In this document: positions 9,234 to 19,082 of the stretch, piece after piece | How the letters are laid out: the number at the start of each line of letters is the position of its first letter | Numbering within the stretch: the stretch's first letter is position 1 | Source: Flavobacteriales bacterium | GTDB lineage: Bacteria; Bacteroidota; Bacteroidia; Flavobacteriales_F; PHOS-HE28 | Assembly: GCA_030584065.1 (NCBI GenBank) | Contig: CP129489.1 | Location: forward strand, 3,698,235-3,762,234 | Length of the DNA stretch: 64,000 nucleotides | Direction: 5' to 3' | Notes under the pieces: model-generated | The model's input: only the letters and a program-made list of their open reading frames with translations | Databases searched by the model: none | Told to the model about the DNA's origin: nothing | Translations under genes and position numbers: made by a program

Positions 9234-9521
9234 CGGGGGTAGGGCCCCGATAGGCCGGGTCCGGGGGCGAAGACGAGCGATCGTCGGGTCCTCCGGATCC
9301 GTGCTTTTCCAGAGGTGCTGTGCCGGGGCGAAGTCCTCCTCGCATTCCGGCGATCGGTGCCGTTTGCGGCATCCCGTGGCCATCGGTTCATCCGCCTGGC
9401 GCTGAAGGCCGCCGCGATTGGCAGGCTTCACCCGGACGCAGCCCGGAAGGAACGGTCCGTTCTGATTACCGTGATCGGGGTATTGCCCACCAGCTCGCCG
9501 GCAGGGTGCTTTGCGGCCGAA

Positions 9522-11741
9522 ATGAAGGGTCGCATGGAACGCGTGAGCGGATGGCGGAGCGCTTTGATGCTGGTGTCAGCCTTATGGGTCAGCGGTGGGC
9601 TTCGGGGTCAGGAAGGCGATAGCGTGAAGGTGGTCGGCCTCCGCTCCGTGGAGGTGGTCGGCGATCGGCACGGGCATGCTGCAGCGCGGCTTCCCGAATT
9701 CCACGAGACCCTGATCATGGCTGGCAAGAAGAACGAAGTGCTCCGCTTGCGCGCCCGTGAAGCAGACCTCTCCACCAACCTGGCGCGCCAGGTATTCGCC
9801 AAGGCTCCGGGCATCACCGTGTGGGAAAGCGAAGGCTCGGGCATCCAGACTTCCATCGCGGCGCGCGGCCTCAGCCCGAACAGGTCCTGGGAGTTCAATG
9901 TGCGGCAGAGCGGATACGACATCTGCGCCGAGGCATTCGGCTATCCTGAGGCGTACTACAGCCCGCCCTTGGAGGCGGTGGAGCGGATCGAGGTGATACG
10001 GGGCGCCGCTTCGCTGCAGTTCGGCCCCCAGTTCGGCGGGCTGGTCAATTACCGCATGAAGCGCGGAGCCCCGGACAGGCTGGCCGCGGTGGAGCTGCGG
10101 CAGACCACCGGCTCCTACGGGCTCAGCAATACATACGCATCCGTGGATGGCACCTGGCGTCGCCTGTCCTATCATGTCTTCCATCAGCGGCGCAGCGCCG
10201 ATGGATGGCGGTCGAACAGCCGGTACACGACATCCGCCTCCGGCGCATCGGTGGCCTGGGCGGCCTCCGGCCGCTTGGAGCTGGGGCTCGAGTACACGCG
10301 CATGGATTATGTGTCCCAGCAGCCCGGTGGACTCACGGACCATGACTTACAAGTGGGTCCGAGGTCGAGTCAGCGGGCCCGCAATTGGTTCAGCGCGCCG
10401 TGGAACGTGGCCGCCATCACGGCTGACCTCCGGCTCAACCCGCGCTCTCGGGCCAGCCTCAAGGTGTTCGGCACGCTCGCCGAGCGCAACAGCGTCGGAT
10501 TCCTCCGCCCGATCCAGGAGCCGGACACCTTCATCACCGCCCTCGGGTCATTCGCTCCCCGACAGGTCGATCGCGATGCATACGCCAATACGGGAGCCGA
10601 ACTGCGCATCCTGCAGGGATTCAGCGCCGGGCGCGTCAAGGGCAACCTCTCCGCAGGCCTGCGGCTCTACCGGGGGCGCACGGACCGGCGTCAGCAGGGC
10701 AGGGGCACGGCGGGGAGCGATTTCGACCTTGCACTGACCGATGCTTTTGCCAGGGACCTGGCGCTAACGACGGAGAATGCCGCGGTATTCGCCGAGAGCC
10801 AGTTCAAGTTGGGCGAGCGCCTGAGCATCGTGCCCGGTGCCCGCATCGAACTGATCCGATCCGCCGTGCAGGGCCGGGTCGCCGCTCTGCCACGTGGGGA
10901 GCTTCCGCGTGATGCGCGCGAACGGCGCGTGGTGCTCTACGGCGTCGGTGCCGAGTATCGCGTCACCGCCACGGCTTCGCTCTATGCCAACTACAGCACG
11001 GCCTACCGGCCGGTGCTCTTCTCCGAGCTCACGCCGGCGGCCACCACCGACATCGTCGACCCTGCGTTGCGCGATGCCAGCGGCGCCAACGCGGACCTGG
11101 GCTACAGGGGCAATATCGGCCGCTTCATCGCCTTCGATGCCGGCGTGTACCGCCTCGTGTACCGCGATCGCATCGGAACGGTGCAGCGCGACGGCGGCGT
11201 GTTCCGCACGAACATCGGCGACTCGGAGAGCCGGGGCGCGGAGGCCTATGCGGAGGCGGATGCCCTTGGCCTGCTGGCGCCGCACGGCCGCTGGGGAGCG
11301 CTCCGGGTCTTCGCATCGGTCGCCGTCATGAGCACGCGCTACACCCGTTGGAGCAACCCGGCGCTGGCGGGCGATCCGGTGCGCGGCATCGAGGGCAAGC
11401 GCGTGGAGTATGCGCCCGAGCGCGTGGAGCGCTATGGGCTCACATATGCGCGCAAGCGGGTGTCGGTGACGGCGCTGGTCAACCGGGTCGGCGATGTATA
11501 CACGGATGCTGCGAATTCGGAGGCCCCCAACGGCGCCGCTACGGTGGGTCGCATCGATGCCTATCAGCTGCTCGACCTCTCGGGGTCCTGGCTCCTGCGT
11601 GAGGGCGTCGAGGTCATCATCGGCGTCCGCAATGCCGGCGATGCGGTCTATGCCACGCGGCGTGCGGGCGGCTATCCAGGCCCGGGACTGCTTCCGGGCG
11701 AGGGCCGCACGTTCTACCTGACGCTATCGGCCCGGCTCTGA
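9522..11741 (+). CDS. TonB-dependent outer membrane receptor, FecA-like
   Basis: About 740 residues with a signal peptide (MERVSGWRSALMLVSALWVSG). A plug domain carries R..D.STNLARQVFAKAPGI, followed by VRQSGYDICAEAFGYPEAYY and VERIEVIRGAASLQFGPQFGG, which closely follow ferric-dicitrate receptor FecA-type plugs. A 22-strand-type beta barrel then ends in the aromatic FYLTLSARL. Such receptors import ferric chelates using TonB energy. The start is 9522 or the in-frame ATG at 9534; both keep the signal peptide, and no decisive ribosome site is seen. No FecR/sigma factor pair lies beside it, so regulation is not visible here. The ligand is inferred only. Confidence 0.88.
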   Translation: MKGRMERVSGWRSALMLVSALWVSGGLRGQEGDSVKVVGLRSVEVVGDRHGHAAARLPEFHETLIMAGKKNEVLRLRAREADLSTNLARQVFAKAPGITVWESEGSGIQTSIAARGLSPNRSWEFNVRQSGYDICAEAFGYPEAYYSPPLEAVERIEVIRGAASLQFGPQFGGLVNYRMKRGAPDRLAAVELRQTTGSYGLSNTYASVDGTWRRLSYHVFHQRRSADGWRSNSRYTTSASGASVAWAASGRLELGLEYTRMDYVSQQPGGLTDHDLQVGPRSSQRARNWFSAPWNVAAITADLRLNPRSRASLKVFGTLAERNSVGFLRPIQEPDTFITALGSFAPRQVDRDAYANTGAELRILQGFSAGRVKGNLSAGLRLYRGRTDRRQQGRGTAGSDFDLALTDAFARDLALTTENAAVFAESQFKLGERLSIVPGARIELIRSAVQGRVAALPRGELPRDARERRVVLYGVGAEYRVTATASLYANYSTAYRPVLFSELTPAATTDIVDPALRDASGANADLGYRGNIGRFIAFDAGVYRLVYRDRIGTVQRDGGVFRTNIGDSESRGAEAYAEADALGLLAPHGRWGALRVFASVAVMSTRYTRWSNPALAGDPVRGIEGKRVEYAPERVERYGLTYARKRVSVTALVNRVGDVYTDAANSEAPNGAATVGRIDAYQLLDLSGSWLLREGVEVIIGVRNAGDAVYATRRAGGYPGPGLLPGEGRTFYLTLSARL

Positions 11742-11761
11742 GCGCGATGCCTGGATGCAGG

Positions 11762-11795
11762 CCGCAGCACGGAGGTGCGTCACTTGGTGCTGCGG
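11762..11795. terminator. weak hairpin between converging genes
   Basis: CCGCAGCAC at 11762-11770 pairs with GTGCTGCGG at 11787-11795 around a 16-base loop. It lies between the receptor stop (11741) and the adenine deaminase stop (11810). There is no T-run; possible shared terminator. Confidence 0.35.
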
Positions 11796-11809
11796 GTGGT
11801 GCCGCAAGG

Positions 11810-13435
11810 TCAGGCGAGCAGCCGGAAAGAGTCCCCGTCGAAGAGCCCCAGGTCGCTCAGCTTCAGGTGAGGGATGACCAGCAGCGCCATGAAGGAGAGC
11901 GTCATGTAGGGAGCGGAGAGCGACGATCCGAGGGCCTTGGCCTCACGGTCCAGCGCGGCATACGCATCGGCCACGATGTAGGCGTCGGCATCGCTCATGA
12001 TGCCGGCCACCGGGAGCGGCAGCACCCGGCGATGCGCTCCGTCCGCCAGGCTGATGCCTCCGCGATGCTCGATGACGAGATTGATGGCGGCGCAGAGGTC
12101 CTCGTCGTTGGTGCCTACGGCCACGATGTTGTGGCTGTCGTGCGCCACGCTACCGGCGATGGCTCCGCGCTTCAGACCCGTGCCGGTGATCCAGGCCTTC
12201 GCGGGAGGAGCGTCGGCATACCGGTTCACGACGGCGATCTTCAGCAGATCCTTCTCCGTATCGGCAACCAGCGCGCCTTCGCGCACCGTGGGCGGCATCC
12301 AGCGCTTGCGGGTGATCAGCTGGCCATCGATGGCTTCGATGGCCAGCACATCGCCGGCAGTGGCCGGCATGCGGAAGTCGGCGGGGCGCTTCGGTGCGCA
12401 GGCGAAGCGGTTGGGTGCCGTGCAGGGCACGCGATCGATGAGGCTCCGGCCATCCGCGGCCACGAGGCGGCCGCTGATCCAGGTGCGCTTCACCCTGAAG
12501 CGCTCAAGGTCCTCCACCAGGATGAAATCCGCCGGATCGCCCACCCGCAGGCGACCGATGGATAGGCCGTAATGGAGGATCGGATTCAGGCACGCGGCCC
12601 GGAGCACCTTGAAGACGTCGATGCCGCGGGCCACCGCCCGTGCGCAGAGGTCGTTCACATGGCCTTCCACCAGGCTGTCGGGATGCTTGTCGTCGCTGCA
12701 CAGCATCATGCGGTCGCTCCAGTCGTGAAGGAGGTCGATCAGGGCTTCGAAGTTCTTCGCCGCGCTGCCCTCGCGCACCTGCACGCGCATGCCCTGCTCC
12801 AGCTTGAAGCGCGCCTCCTCAGCGGTGAAGCACTCGTGGTCGGTGCTGATGCCTGCGCCGATGTACCGCGTTGCCGCATCGCCGTGCAGCCCTGGCGCAT
12901 GCCCGTCGATCGGCTTGCCGAGGAGCTTGGCGTGGGCGATCTTCCGCATCACCTCGGCCTCCCCACTGAGCACGCCGGGGAAGTCCATCACCTCGCTCAG
13001 GTACAGCACTTCCTTCCGCGCAAGGAGGCGCGCCACCCCATCGCTGTCGATGCGGGCGCCCGCCGTCTCGAAAGCGGTGGCGGGCACGCAGCTCGGCGCG
13101 CCGAAGAAGAAGTGGAAAGGCACCTGGCGGCCATTGGCGATCATGTACTCCACACCGGCCTCGCCCAGCACGTTGGCGATCTCATGCGGGTCGCTGATCG
13201 TGCCCACCGTGCCATGCGTCACCGCCAGGCGGGCGAATTCGCTGGGCACGAGCATGGAGCTCTCAACATGGACATGCGCGTCGATGAAGCCGGGGAGCAG
13301 GTAGCCTTCCGTGAAGCCCTTGGCCTCCGTGATGGAGGCGATGCGGCCATCGGCCACGCTCACCTCGGCGGGGAGGATGCACCGGCCCTCGATGTCCACG
13401 AGGCGGGCACGGATGGTGAATGCCCCGCTCTCCAT
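11810..13435 (-). CDS. ade: adenine deaminase (amidohydrolase family)
   Basis: About 541 residues; converts adenine to hypoxanthine in purine salvage. The metal-binding start of the amidohydrolase barrel is GFIDAHVHVESSM. Family-typical segments follow: THGTVGTISDPHEIANVLG, IDGHAPGL, STDHECFT and MLCSDDKHPDSLVEGH. Length and order match the bacterial Ade family. The chosen ATG (13435) gives MESGAFTIRARLV. An in-frame GTG at 13444 overlaps the stop of the upstream DUF2167 gene as GTGA, so translational coupling is likely whichever start is used. Confidence 0.9.
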   Translation of the reverse strand: MESGAFTIRARLVDIEGRCILPAEVSVADGRIASITEAKGFTEGYLLPGFIDAHVHVESSMLVPSEFARLAVTHGTVGTISDPHEIANVLGEAGVEYMIANGRQVPFHFFFGAPSCVPATAFETAGARIDSDGVARLLARKEVLYLSEVMDFPGVLSGEAEVMRKIAHAKLLGKPIDGHAPGLHGDAATRYIGAGISTDHECFTAEEARFKLEQGMRVQVREGSAAKNFEALIDLLHDWSDRMMLCSDDKHPDSLVEGHVNDLCARAVARGIDVFKVLRAACLNPILHYGLSIGRLRVGDPADFILVEDLERFRVKRTWISGRLVAADGRSLIDRVPCTAPNRFACAPKRPADFRMPATAGDVLAIEAIDGQLITRKRWMPPTVREGALVADTEKDLLKIAVVNRYADAPPAKAWITGTGLKRGAIAGSVAHDSHNIVAVGTNDEDLCAAINLVIEHRGGISLADGAHRRVLPLPVAGIMSDADAYIVADAYAALDREAKALGSSLSAPYMTLSFMALLVIPHLKLSDLGLFDGDSFRLLA

Positions 13436-13440
13436 TCTGA

Positions 13441-14346
13441 TCACCGCCGCTTACGGATGAAGAGGAACCAGATGCCGATCAGCAGCAGGAGGAGCCCGAG
13501 GAATGCCCCGATCGCCACCTTCACCGCAAGGCCGATCACCTCCTTCACGCGTTCGCGCGTCTTGCCATCGATCAGGCCGTCCAGGCCCTGGTCGGCAACG
13601 GCATCCGTGGCAGGGTCGAATTGCTCATACCGGTGGCCATCGTTGAACCGGGCCATGCCCAGGATCAAGGGCAGCTCGGCCTGCACCATCTCCAGATGGT
13701 CCATGCCTGACACGGCGTTGATCACCAGCACGCCATGGCGCCCAAGGATGCGGATGTTGTAGTTGAGCACGTTGCGGTCGCTGCTCTCGCTCACCATTTC
13801 CTTGGCCCAGTGCAGCGCTTTACGCTCCTTGTCATAGTACGGCGGCGCTGCCCAGCCCACCAGGAGGAGCGAACCGTAGCCGTCGGCGCGCCGCTGTTCG
13901 TTGGCGATGCTGTCCTCGCGCAGCATCTCCTTGAGCTTCGCATCGTAGTCGATGCCATCGGCATCCTCATCGCGCACATAGCCGATGCGCTCGTAGTAGA
14001 GGATGTAGGACGGAACGTCGTCGTACACGCCGGCGTCGGCCGGCATCACCACGCCGAGCAGGTCCTCTGCGATGCCCGGCGGGTTCTCCCACACCTCCAC
14101 CACGAGCTGCTCCGCCTGCTCTGCTCCCAGGAATTTGTAGCCCGGCGGCACGGTGAGGGTGGCGGCTCCCTCCGCCAGCTTAGCCTCACCCTCGACGAAG
14201 GCGAACGCGCCGATCAGCGAATCGATATAGGCTTCATGGTCGCGCTCGCCGTCATCGCTGTAGAGGGCGGTGCTGTCCTGCGCAAGCAGGCAGGCCGGCA
14301 CCAGGGCGATCAGGAGCAGCGGCAGGATTCGGGGGTGGGTCTTCAT
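13441..14346 (-). CDS. DUF2167 membrane-anchored protein
   Basis: 301 residues with a signal peptide (ILPLLLIALVPACLLAQ) and a C-terminal transmembrane helix (about residues 274-293) ending in basic residues. The middle has DUF2167 features: LPPGYKFLGAEQAEQLV, then VMPADAGVYDD, then GWAAPPYYDKERKALHWAKE. The bulk should be periplasmic. The family has no settled function. It is the first gene of a pair with ade, overlapping or abutting it. A near-match -7 box (TTCCTTCG at 14359-14366, minus strand) lies upstream. The start is set by the signal peptide; a longer frame adds only MPSFAARA. Confidence 0.85.
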   Translation of the reverse strand: MKTHPRILPLLLIALVPACLLAQDSTALYSDDGERDHEAYIDSLIGAFAFVEGEAKLAEGAATLTVPPGYKFLGAEQAEQLVVEVWENPPGIAEDLLGVVMPADAGVYDDVPSYILYYERIGYVRDEDADGIDYDAKLKEMLREDSIANEQRRADGYGSLLLVGWAAPPYYDKERKALHWAKEMVSESSDRNVLNYNIRILGRHGVLVINAVSGMDHLEMVQAELPLILGMARFNDGHRYEQFDPATDAVADQGLDGLIDGKTRERVKEVIGLAVKVAIGAFLGLLLLLIGIWFLFIRKRR

Positions 14347-14601
14347 GGCTCTTGCGGCGAAGGAAGGCAATGATCAGCGGATGGCCGCGCCGGCCCTTTC
14401 CCGGCAATCCAGGTGGCGGTTACGCGCCCCCGGTGGGCGGGGCTGCGGCGCTCTGGCCGCTGTCCGGCAGAACGGGTCGCCTTGGTGGTGGAACAGGAGC
14501 GCATCGCGGCTGCTGATGGTGAACAGTGGGCGACCGTCACCGGCAGCGGGATGGCCCGCATGAGGACATCGCACCGATGGCCACCAACAGAGGGTGCGCT
14601 T
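14347..14601. other. intergenic stretch without a recognised gene
   Basis: Apart from the near-match promoter box at 14359-14366 and the hairpin after dnaJ, this stretch holds only short overlapping frames of 70-80 codons. None has a family signature or a convincing start. It may contain the long leader of the DUF2167-ade pair. Confidence 0.5.
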
Positions 14602-14618
14602 AACCCGGTGCACGGGTT
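14602..14618 (-). terminator. hairpin downstream of dnaJ
   Basis: AACCCG and CGGGTT pair around a 5-base loop, 20 bases after the dnaJ stop on the minus strand. No T-run follows. Probable end of the grpE-dnaJ transcript. Confidence 0.5.
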
Positions 14619-14637
14619 GAAGGCGGCGGCCGGCCGA

Positions 14638-15765
14638 TCAGTGCCCGAACATCTCCTTCACCCGCTCGAAGAAGCCCTTGTCCTTGGCGGTGGGCCGCGG
14701 CTGGAATCCCGGGCTGTGGCGCAGCTTCTCCAAGGTCGCACGCTCCTCCTTGCTCAGGTCGCTCGGCGTCCACACCGCCACATGCACGAAGAGGTCGCCT
14801 TGGCCGTGGTGCTGCACGCTCGGGAGCCCCTTGCCCTTCAAGCGGAGGACATGGTTGCTCTGCGTGCCGGGATCGATCTTCACCTTGGCCTTGCCGCTCA
14901 CCAACGGCACCTCGATATGGGTGCCGAGCGCCGCATCCACCATGCTGATGAAGGCCTCGTGGTGCAGATTCATGCCGTCACGTTTCAGGTCGGGGTGCGC
15001 TTCCTCCTCGATCACCACGAGCAGGTCGCCCGGAACGCCCCCGGCGGGGGCCTCGTTGCCCATGCCGCTGATGTTCAGCTGCATGCCCTCCTCCACGCCG
15101 GCGGGTATCTTGATCGGCACCACCACCTCTTCGCGCACCAGCCCGTGCTCATCGCTGCCCGGTGCACGCTTGCTCACGGTCTGCCCGATGCCGCCGCAGG
15201 CCGGGCAGGTGCTCACCGTCTGCATCTGTCCGATGAAGGTGCTCTGCACGCGCCGCACCTGGCCGCTGCCGCCGCACGTGCCGCAGGTGCCGTATTCGCT
15301 GCCCTTGGCGCGCACCAGCTTGGTCACCTTGATCTTCTTCTCCGCGCCGTGCGCGATCTCCTCCAAGGTGAGCTTGATGCGCACGCGGAGGTTGCTGCCC
15401 TTGACGGTGCGGCCGCGTGACCGCCCGCCGAAGCCTCCGAAGGCGCCTCCCCCGAAGGCATCGCCGAAGATGTCGCCGAACTGGGAGAAGATATCCTCCA
15501 TGTTCATGCCGGCCCCGCCTTGGAAGCCCCCGCCGCCCATCTGCGGACCGGCATGGCCGAAGCGGTCGTACTTCGCCTTCTTTTCGGGGTCGCTCAGGAT
15601 CTCATAGGCCGAGGCCGCTTCCTTGAAGCGCTCTTCGGCAGCCTTGTCCCCGGGGTTCTTGTCCGGGTGGTATTTGATGGCCAGCTTCCGGTAGGCCTTC
15701 TTGATGTCGTCCGCGCTCGCGCTGCGGTCGACGCCGAGGACTTCGTAGGGATCGCGCTTGCTCAT
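14638..15765 (-). CDS. dnaJ: chaperone DnaJ (Hsp40) with reduced zinc finger
   Basis: 375 residues. The J domain (1-70) has the HPD motif at 33-35, which activates DnaK ATPase. It is followed by a Gly/Phe-rich linker (about 77-118), a zinc region and C-terminal substrate-binding domains. Only two of the four CxxCxGxG motifs remain (Cys161/164 and Cys187/190). The first and fourth are replaced by VRAKGSE and [10 protein letters not shown], so the second zinc centre is kept and the first is lost. From memory this pattern is common in Flavobacteriales DnaJ. It lies 44 bases downstream of grpE in one operon; dnaK is not in the window. Confidence 0.95.
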   Translation of the reverse strand: MSKRDPYEVLGVDRSASADDIKKAYRKLAIKYHPDKNPGDKAAEERFKEAASAYEILSDPEKKAKYDRFGHAGPQMGGGGFQGGAGMNMEDIFSQFGDIFGDAFGGGAFGGFGGRSRGRTVKGSNLRVRIKLTLEEIAHGAEKKIKVTKLVRAKGSEYGTCGTCGGSGQVRRVQSTFIGQMQTVSTCPACGGIGQTVSKRAPGSDEHGLVREEVVVPIKIPAGVEEGMQLNISGMGNEAPAGGVPGDLLVVIEEEAHPDLKRDGMNLHHEAFISMVDAALGTHIEVPLVSGKAKVKIDPGTQSNHVLRLKGKGLPSVQHHGQGDLFVHVAVWTPSDLSKEERATLEKLRHSPGFQPRPTAKDKGFFERVKEMFGH

Positions 15766-15809
15766 TTCTGTTGTGCTTCCGGCTCGTGCCGGGCCATGGT
15801 GTCCCGCAT

Positions 15810-16448
15810 TTACTCGCCCACTACCACCTTGGCGTAGCGAATCACCTTGTCGTGCAGCGTGTAGCCGTTCTCCACCACGTCGATCACCTTGCCGCGGAGC
15901 TCATCGCTCGGTGCGGCCGCCTTAGTGATGGCCTCGTGGCGGTCCGTGTCGAAAGGCTGGCCCTTGGCATCGGGCATCGGCTTCACGCCCTGGCTGCCGA
16001 GGATGTGGAGCAGCTTGCTCTGGATGAGGTGGAAGCCCTCCCGCACCACGGCGATGTCATCGGTCTTCCCGTTGCTGGCGATGGCACGCTCCATATCGTC
16101 CAGCACCGGCAGCAGGTTCTTGATGACGTTCTCGCCGGCGAACTGGATCAGGTCGATCCGCTCCTTCGCGGTGCGCTTGCGGAAGTTGTCGAACTCGGCG
16201 CTGAGGCGGATCCATTTGTCCTTCAGCTCCGCTGCATCCGCCCTCGCTGCGGCGAGCTCCGCGGTCAGCTCCGCGATGTCTTCGCGGCCATCCGCGGCGG
16301 AATCGTGCATCACATGCTCCGCAGCGGCTTCACTGGCCGCGCTGAGCGGGTCCCTTTCCGCTTCGTTCTGGGCATCTGAGGGCAGGGCATGATGAGCCGC
16401 TTTGTCAGCAGCGGCATCGGCGGGACTGACATCCGGTCGTTCCGACAT
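15810..16448 (-). CDS. grpE: nucleotide exchange factor GrpE
   Basis: 212 residues. An acidic, Ala-rich N-terminus (1-60) leads into a coiled coil ([38 protein letters not shown]), then the beta domain ending in [24 protein letters not shown], the family signature. GrpE releases ADP from DnaK in the Hsp70 cycle. The start MSERPDVS at 16448 is chosen over an upstream in-frame start that would run into the hairpin after the neighbouring protease gene. A GACCTTCG word at 16525-16532 (minus strand) is one base from the local -7 pattern. First gene of grpE-dnaJ. Confidence 0.95.
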   Translation of the reverse strand: MSERPDVSPADAAADKAAHHALPSDAQNEAERDPLSAASEAAAEHVMHDSAADGREDIAELTAELAAARADAAELKDKWIRLSAEFDNFRKRTAKERIDLIQFAGENVIKNLLPVLDDMERAIASNGKTDDIAVVREGFHLIQSKLLHILGSQGVKPMPDAKGQPFDTDRHEAITKAAAPSDELRGKVIDVVENGYTLHDKVIRYAKVVVGE

Positions 16449-16559
16449 GGTCTTTCGGCGCTTTTTGAAGATCATGAGCACAGGGTCAATCACGGTGCCA
16501 AGGGGCGCTCCGTTCAATGCGGCGCGAAGGTCGGGGACTTTTTGGCAGCGTGGCGATAG

Positions 16560-16593
16560 CGAGGAGGGCCGCTCCATGGGGCGGCCCTCCTCG
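16560..16593 (-). terminator. strong hairpin after the M43 protease gene
   Basis: 13-base arms (CGAGGAGGGCCGC with its complement) enclose an 8-base loop, 20 bases beyond the protease stop. No T-run follows. It also separates that gene from grpE. Confidence 0.65.
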
Positions 16594-16613
16594 GTTGGTG
16601 CTGTTGGCGGGGC

Positions 16614-18917
16614 TTACCGCTCGATGAGGAAGCGCTGCTGATGCACCTGCTCGCCTTCCATGATCCGCAGCACATACATGCCGCTCCGCAGGTCGGTGAG
16701 GGGCAGGCCGAAGGTGGACAGGCCCTCCGGCATTCCTTGCTGCAGGGTCATCACCTCGCGCCCCATCGCATCGATCACCGTCAGCTGCAGGGCGGTCTCT
16801 GTCTGGGCCAGGTAGTCGACGTTCAGCTTGTCGGCCGCCGGATTGGGGTAGAGGTTCACCGGGCCGCTCGAGACCTGCTCCGCCACCACCGCTTCATGAT
16901 CGCCGGCGAATTCTCCCTCACGGAAGTTGGTGCCGCTTATGCTGGCCCTCAGCGTGTAGCACTGGCTGGCATTGAAGGCGCCGTTGTAGCCGTACACGCG
17001 GATGTAGTAGGTGGCCACCGTGGAGGTGTTGAGGATGATGGCTTCATTGGCGGTGCCGCCGTTCTGGCTGATGCCCACCTGCGTGCTGGTGCCCCGGTAG
17101 AGGCGCACATCGTAGTCGGCGGGCAGGTTGGTGAGGTCGATGCGGATGCGCCGTTGCGAGCTGGTGTTGCTGAACCTGAACCAGTCCGCATCGGTGCTGG
17201 TGCCGATGGCGGCCTGGATGTTCGTGTTCACGGAGATCAGCTTGGCGGCACTCGCCGAGTTGTTGCTTTCCCACGTGTCGCAGCTGGTGGCCACCGGCGT
17301 GGCGCTGGCATTGAGCGCGTAGCACTGCGTGGCGCTGAAAGCGCCGTTGTAGCCGAACACATGGATGAAGTAGGTGCCGGCCGGAGCGTTGCTGTAGGAG
17401 ATGCTCTCGCTGGTGGTGCCGCCGTTCGCGCTGCTCGCGAGCTGGGTGCCCGCGCTGTTCAGCAGGCGCAGGTCGTAGTCGCCGGCCAGGTTGCCCAGCG
17501 TGATACCGAGGTTGTTGGTGCCGGTGGTGGTGAACCGGTAGTAGTCGGCGTCGGTGCTGCTGGCGATCAGCGCGTTCAACGCGAGCGGCAGGCTGACTGA
17601 TGCTGGCGCCGATGTGCTGTTGTTGGGCTCCAGCGCATCGGGGCATCCGCCGGTGCTCTGCGTGGTGAAGCTGCCAGCAGCGCTGTAGGCGCTGCTTCCG
17701 CTGCTGCAGTTGGCGCGCGCCTGATAGTTGTAGGTGGTGGCGCTTGCCAGGCCGCTCAGGCCGAAGGAGGTGGCCGTGGTATTCACCGTGGTCCAGGTGC
17801 TGGACGCTGCGGTCTTGTACTGCAGGTCATAGCTGGCCGCCCCGCTCACCGCGCCCCAGCTCACGGTGGCGCTGCTTGCGGTGATATTGGATGCGGCCAG
17901 CCCGCCGGGAACCGCGCAGGTGCCGCCACCGCTGGGAGGCACGCAGCCCAGGGAATTCAGCAGCGCCGCACGCGAGCCGCCGGTGCCGAAGAGCGCCTGC
18001 ATGCGTGTCTTCTGGCCCAGCGTGAAGATGTTCATGCAGCCGTCGTTGCTGTAGTCCATGTAGTTCATGCTCATCTCCACGGGCGTCCCGGTGCAGGTGC
18101 TGTAGTGCGGATAGGCGGGGCAGCCGCTGTTGGCCGCGTTATGCACCGGCGTGTCGCTCACCTGGTCGTTGCCGCAGGTGGCATCGCCCCAGATGTGGCG
18201 CAGGTTCAGCCAGTGGCCCACCTCATGCGTAAGCGTGCGGCCCAGGTTGAAGGGCGAGGCCGTGCCGGGGCTGGCGATGCTGCCCACTGAGCTGAAGAGC
18301 ACCACCACGCCATCCGTAGCGGCTGTGCCGCCCGGGAACTGCGCGTAGCCGAGCAGCCCGCCGCCCAGGTTGCAGGTCCAGATGTTCAGGTAGCTGTCGC
18401 GCGGCCAGGCGTTGCTGCCGCCGTTGGCCGTGTACTTCACCGCGTCGTTGCTGCTGAAGCTGGTCACCGTGGTCTGGCGGCGCACGATGCCCGTGGTGGG
18501 GTTGCCGCTGGGGTCGCGCTGCGCCAGGCAGAACTGCACCTCGGTGTTGGCGGCCACGCCGGTGAAGATGCTGGGCGTCTGGTTGGCATCGCTGTTCAGG
18601 CGCGCGAAGTCGGCATTGAGCTGATTGAGCTGGGCCTGGATCTGGGCGTCGCTCAGGTTCTCGGCGGTGGTGCGCCACACCACATGGAACACCACCGGGA
18701 TGGTGACCACCGCGCGCTCCTCCTCGCCGTGGGCCGCGGCCCAGTCGTGGGCGTGCTGGTCGATGGATTGCAGGAACTCGCCGCGATCGGGGTCGGCCAG
18801 GATCTGCTGCTGCAGGTACTCCATGCTGCCGCAGTTGCGCTGGGCGCTGAGCGGTACTGTGAGCATGGCAATGAGGAGGAGCAGGATCACGCGCAAGGGA
18901 GAGGTACGGTGGCTCAT
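16614..18917 (-). CDS. secreted M43-type metalloprotease with Fn3, two PPC domains and T9SS sorting domain
   Basis: 767 residues. Signal peptide 1-26, then a propeptide-like segment. The metzincin catalytic domain has HEVGHWLNLRH at 231-241 (zinc ligands His231, His235, His241; Glu232 general base) and a Met-turn in MNYMDY (284-289), as in pappalysin/cytophagalysin M43 peptidases. A fibronectin type III domain follows (about 332-420). Then come two pre-peptidase C-terminal domains with matching DADYYRF and DADWFRF cores. The type A T9SS domain starts at VNLYPNPAADKL and ends in QRFLIER. The enzyme should act outside the cell, degrading proteins. ATG at 18917 is used; an upstream TTG only adds two residues. 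Confidence 0.9.
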   Translation of the reverse strand: MSHRTSPLRVILLLLIAMLTVPLSAQRNCGSMEYLQQQILADPDRGEFLQSIDQHAHDWAAAHGEEERAVVTIPVVFHVVWRTTAENLSDAQIQAQLNQLNADFARLNSDANQTPSIFTGVAANTEVQFCLAQRDPSGNPTTGIVRRQTTVTSFSSNDAVKYTANGGSNAWPRDSYLNIWTCNLGGGLLGYAQFPGGTAATDGVVVLFSSVGSIASPGTASPFNLGRTLTHEVGHWLNLRHIWGDATCGNDQVSDTPVHNAANSGCPAYPHYSTCTGTPVEMSMNYMDYSNDGCMNIFTLGQKTRMQALFGTGGSRAALLNSLGCVPPSGGGTCAVPGGLAASNITASSATVSWGAVSGAASYDLQYKTAASSTWTTVNTTATSFGLSGLASATTYNYQARANCSSGSSAYSAAGSFTTQSTGGCPDALEPNNSTSAPASVSLPLALNALIASSTDADYYRFTTTGTNNLGITLGNLAGDYDLRLLNSAGTQLASSANGGTTSESISYSNAPAGTYFIHVFGYNGAFSATQCYALNASATPVATSCDTWESNNSASAAKLISVNTNIQAAIGTSTDADWFRFSNTSSQRRIRIDLTNLPADYDVRLYRGTSTQVGISQNGGTANEAIILNTSTVATYYIRVYGYNGAFNASQCYTLRASISGTNFREGEFAGDHEAVVAEQVSSGPVNLYPNPAADKLNVDYLAQTETALQLTVIDAMGREVMTLQQGMPEGLSTFGLPLTDLRSGMYVLRIMEGEQVHQQRFLIER

Positions 18918-19034
18918 GGGCAAGCGGCTTTGGTGTGTGGTCGTTCGGTCACCACAACGTTAATCCAACGGTTCGTCCCTTCCAAGAGGCCGGGAAGTGG
19001 CTCCCGTGCAGAATCGCCGGTCGGTAGGAATGCA

Positions 19035-19061
19035 GAAGCCCCCGGGATTTCCGGGGGCTTC
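19035..19061 (-). terminator. hairpin after the thioredoxin-like gene
   Basis: GAAGCCCCCGG and its complement form an 11-base stem with a 5-base loop, 21 bases downstream of the stop at 19083 on the minus strand. No strong T-run. Confidence 0.65.
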
Positions 19062-19082
19062 CGCGCAGAGGAGCGGCTCCCC

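Noticed and set aside
6567-9431. 954-codon open frame on the minus strand through the repeats
   Set aside because: It mirrors the repeat-containing secreted protein, including the periodicity. The plus strand carries the signal peptide and T9SS domain.
9236-9521. Possible riboswitch ahead of the TonB-dependent receptor
   Set aside because: I looked for cobalamin-type conserved boxes and other known aptamer words and found none. The stretch has no clear stem series.
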